Source: Desulfofustis glycolicus DSM 9705
Lineage (GTDB): Bacteria; Desulfobacterota; Desulfobulbia; Desulfobulbales; Desulfocapsaceae
NCBI RefSeq assembly: GCF_900130015.1
Contig: NZ_FQXS01000002.1
Location: forward strand, 1 to 64,000
Length of the DNA: 64,000 nt
Direction of reading: 5' to 3'
The translations under genes were made by a program, and so were the position numbers. The stretch's first letter is position 1. Every line of letters starts with the position of its first letter. Positions 63,899 through 64,000 of the stretch are shown one piece after another. The notes under the pieces are model-generated. The model was not told the DNA's origin and searched no databases. It saw only the letters and a program-made list of their open reading frames with translations.

Positions 63899-64000
63899 TG
63901 CTGACCGGTCCTGCCGGAGGCTGCATCGCGAAGGCCCTTCGGGCCGGAGAATCAGGCCGGAAGAGCTGCGGACAGGACGTCCGCTGCCATGATAGTGAGC
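63899..64000 (+). repeat. 182-bp structured repeat, copy C (cut by the window end)
   Basis: Shares GGAGGCTGCATCGCG, GGCCGGAGAATCAGGCC and GGACAGGACGTCCGC with copies A and B, in the direction of copy A. The right half is outside the window. Confidence 0.75.

Overview
The window reads as chromosomal DNA of an anaerobic, GC-rich Gram-negative bacterium, most likely a Desulfobacterota member of Desulfobulbales type. This is inferred from gene content: respiratory arsenate reductase, split-Soret cytochrome, double-cubane-cluster reductase, YedE-type selenium genes, and the PqqD/HprK-like/FemAB set that accompanies exopolysaccharide loci. No rRNA or complete tRNA is present to fix the taxonomy.

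Layout. 1-1.8 kb is the right end of an integrated island: an IS21-type istB tail, a tyrosine integrase and a tRNA 3'-end att site. 1.9-14.5 kb holds housekeeping and signalling genes: a GGDEF/EAL protein, a PqqD/HprK-like/nucleotidyltransferase set, YbaK, and a CbpA/CbpM/Hsp20 chaperone group. 14.7-27.4 kb is envelope and export: MscS, a heterodimeric ABC exporter, a glycosyltransferase, a TolC/MFP/RND pump and SodC. 27.4-33.5 kb carries surface-polysaccharide-type genes, a PP2C phosphatase and unknowns, with repeats between them. 34-36.8 kb is a four-gene selenium operon (YedE, TusA-like, DUF3343, sugar-kinase-like). 36.8-44.5 kb has pstSCAB, the double-cubane reductase with its activator, a transglutaminase-like protein and an IscA-like protein.

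From 44.7 kb to the end almost everything concerns arsenic. There are three separate ArsR-controlled operons: arsR-arsP-thioredoxin; arsR-CcdA/ArsG-like-thioredoxins; and arsR-arsC-acr3. Between the second and third lies an arsenate-respiration locus: a tandem periplasmic oxyanion-binding protein, a sensor kinase and a sigma54 activator, followed by arrA, arrB, a TorD-type chaperone gene and a ferredoxin-like protein gene. Both the sensor operon and arrA carry a sigma54 -24/-12 promoter and share a 10-bp upstream box. The three proteins therefore probably form a sensing cascade that switches on arsenate respiration, while the ArsR operons deal with the arsenite produced.

The main novelties are the double-domain binding protein with its regulon signature, a 182-bp structured repeat whose arms show compensatory changes, a 158-bp tandem duplication of a gene end, a frameshifted arsC and a decayed radical-SAM gene.
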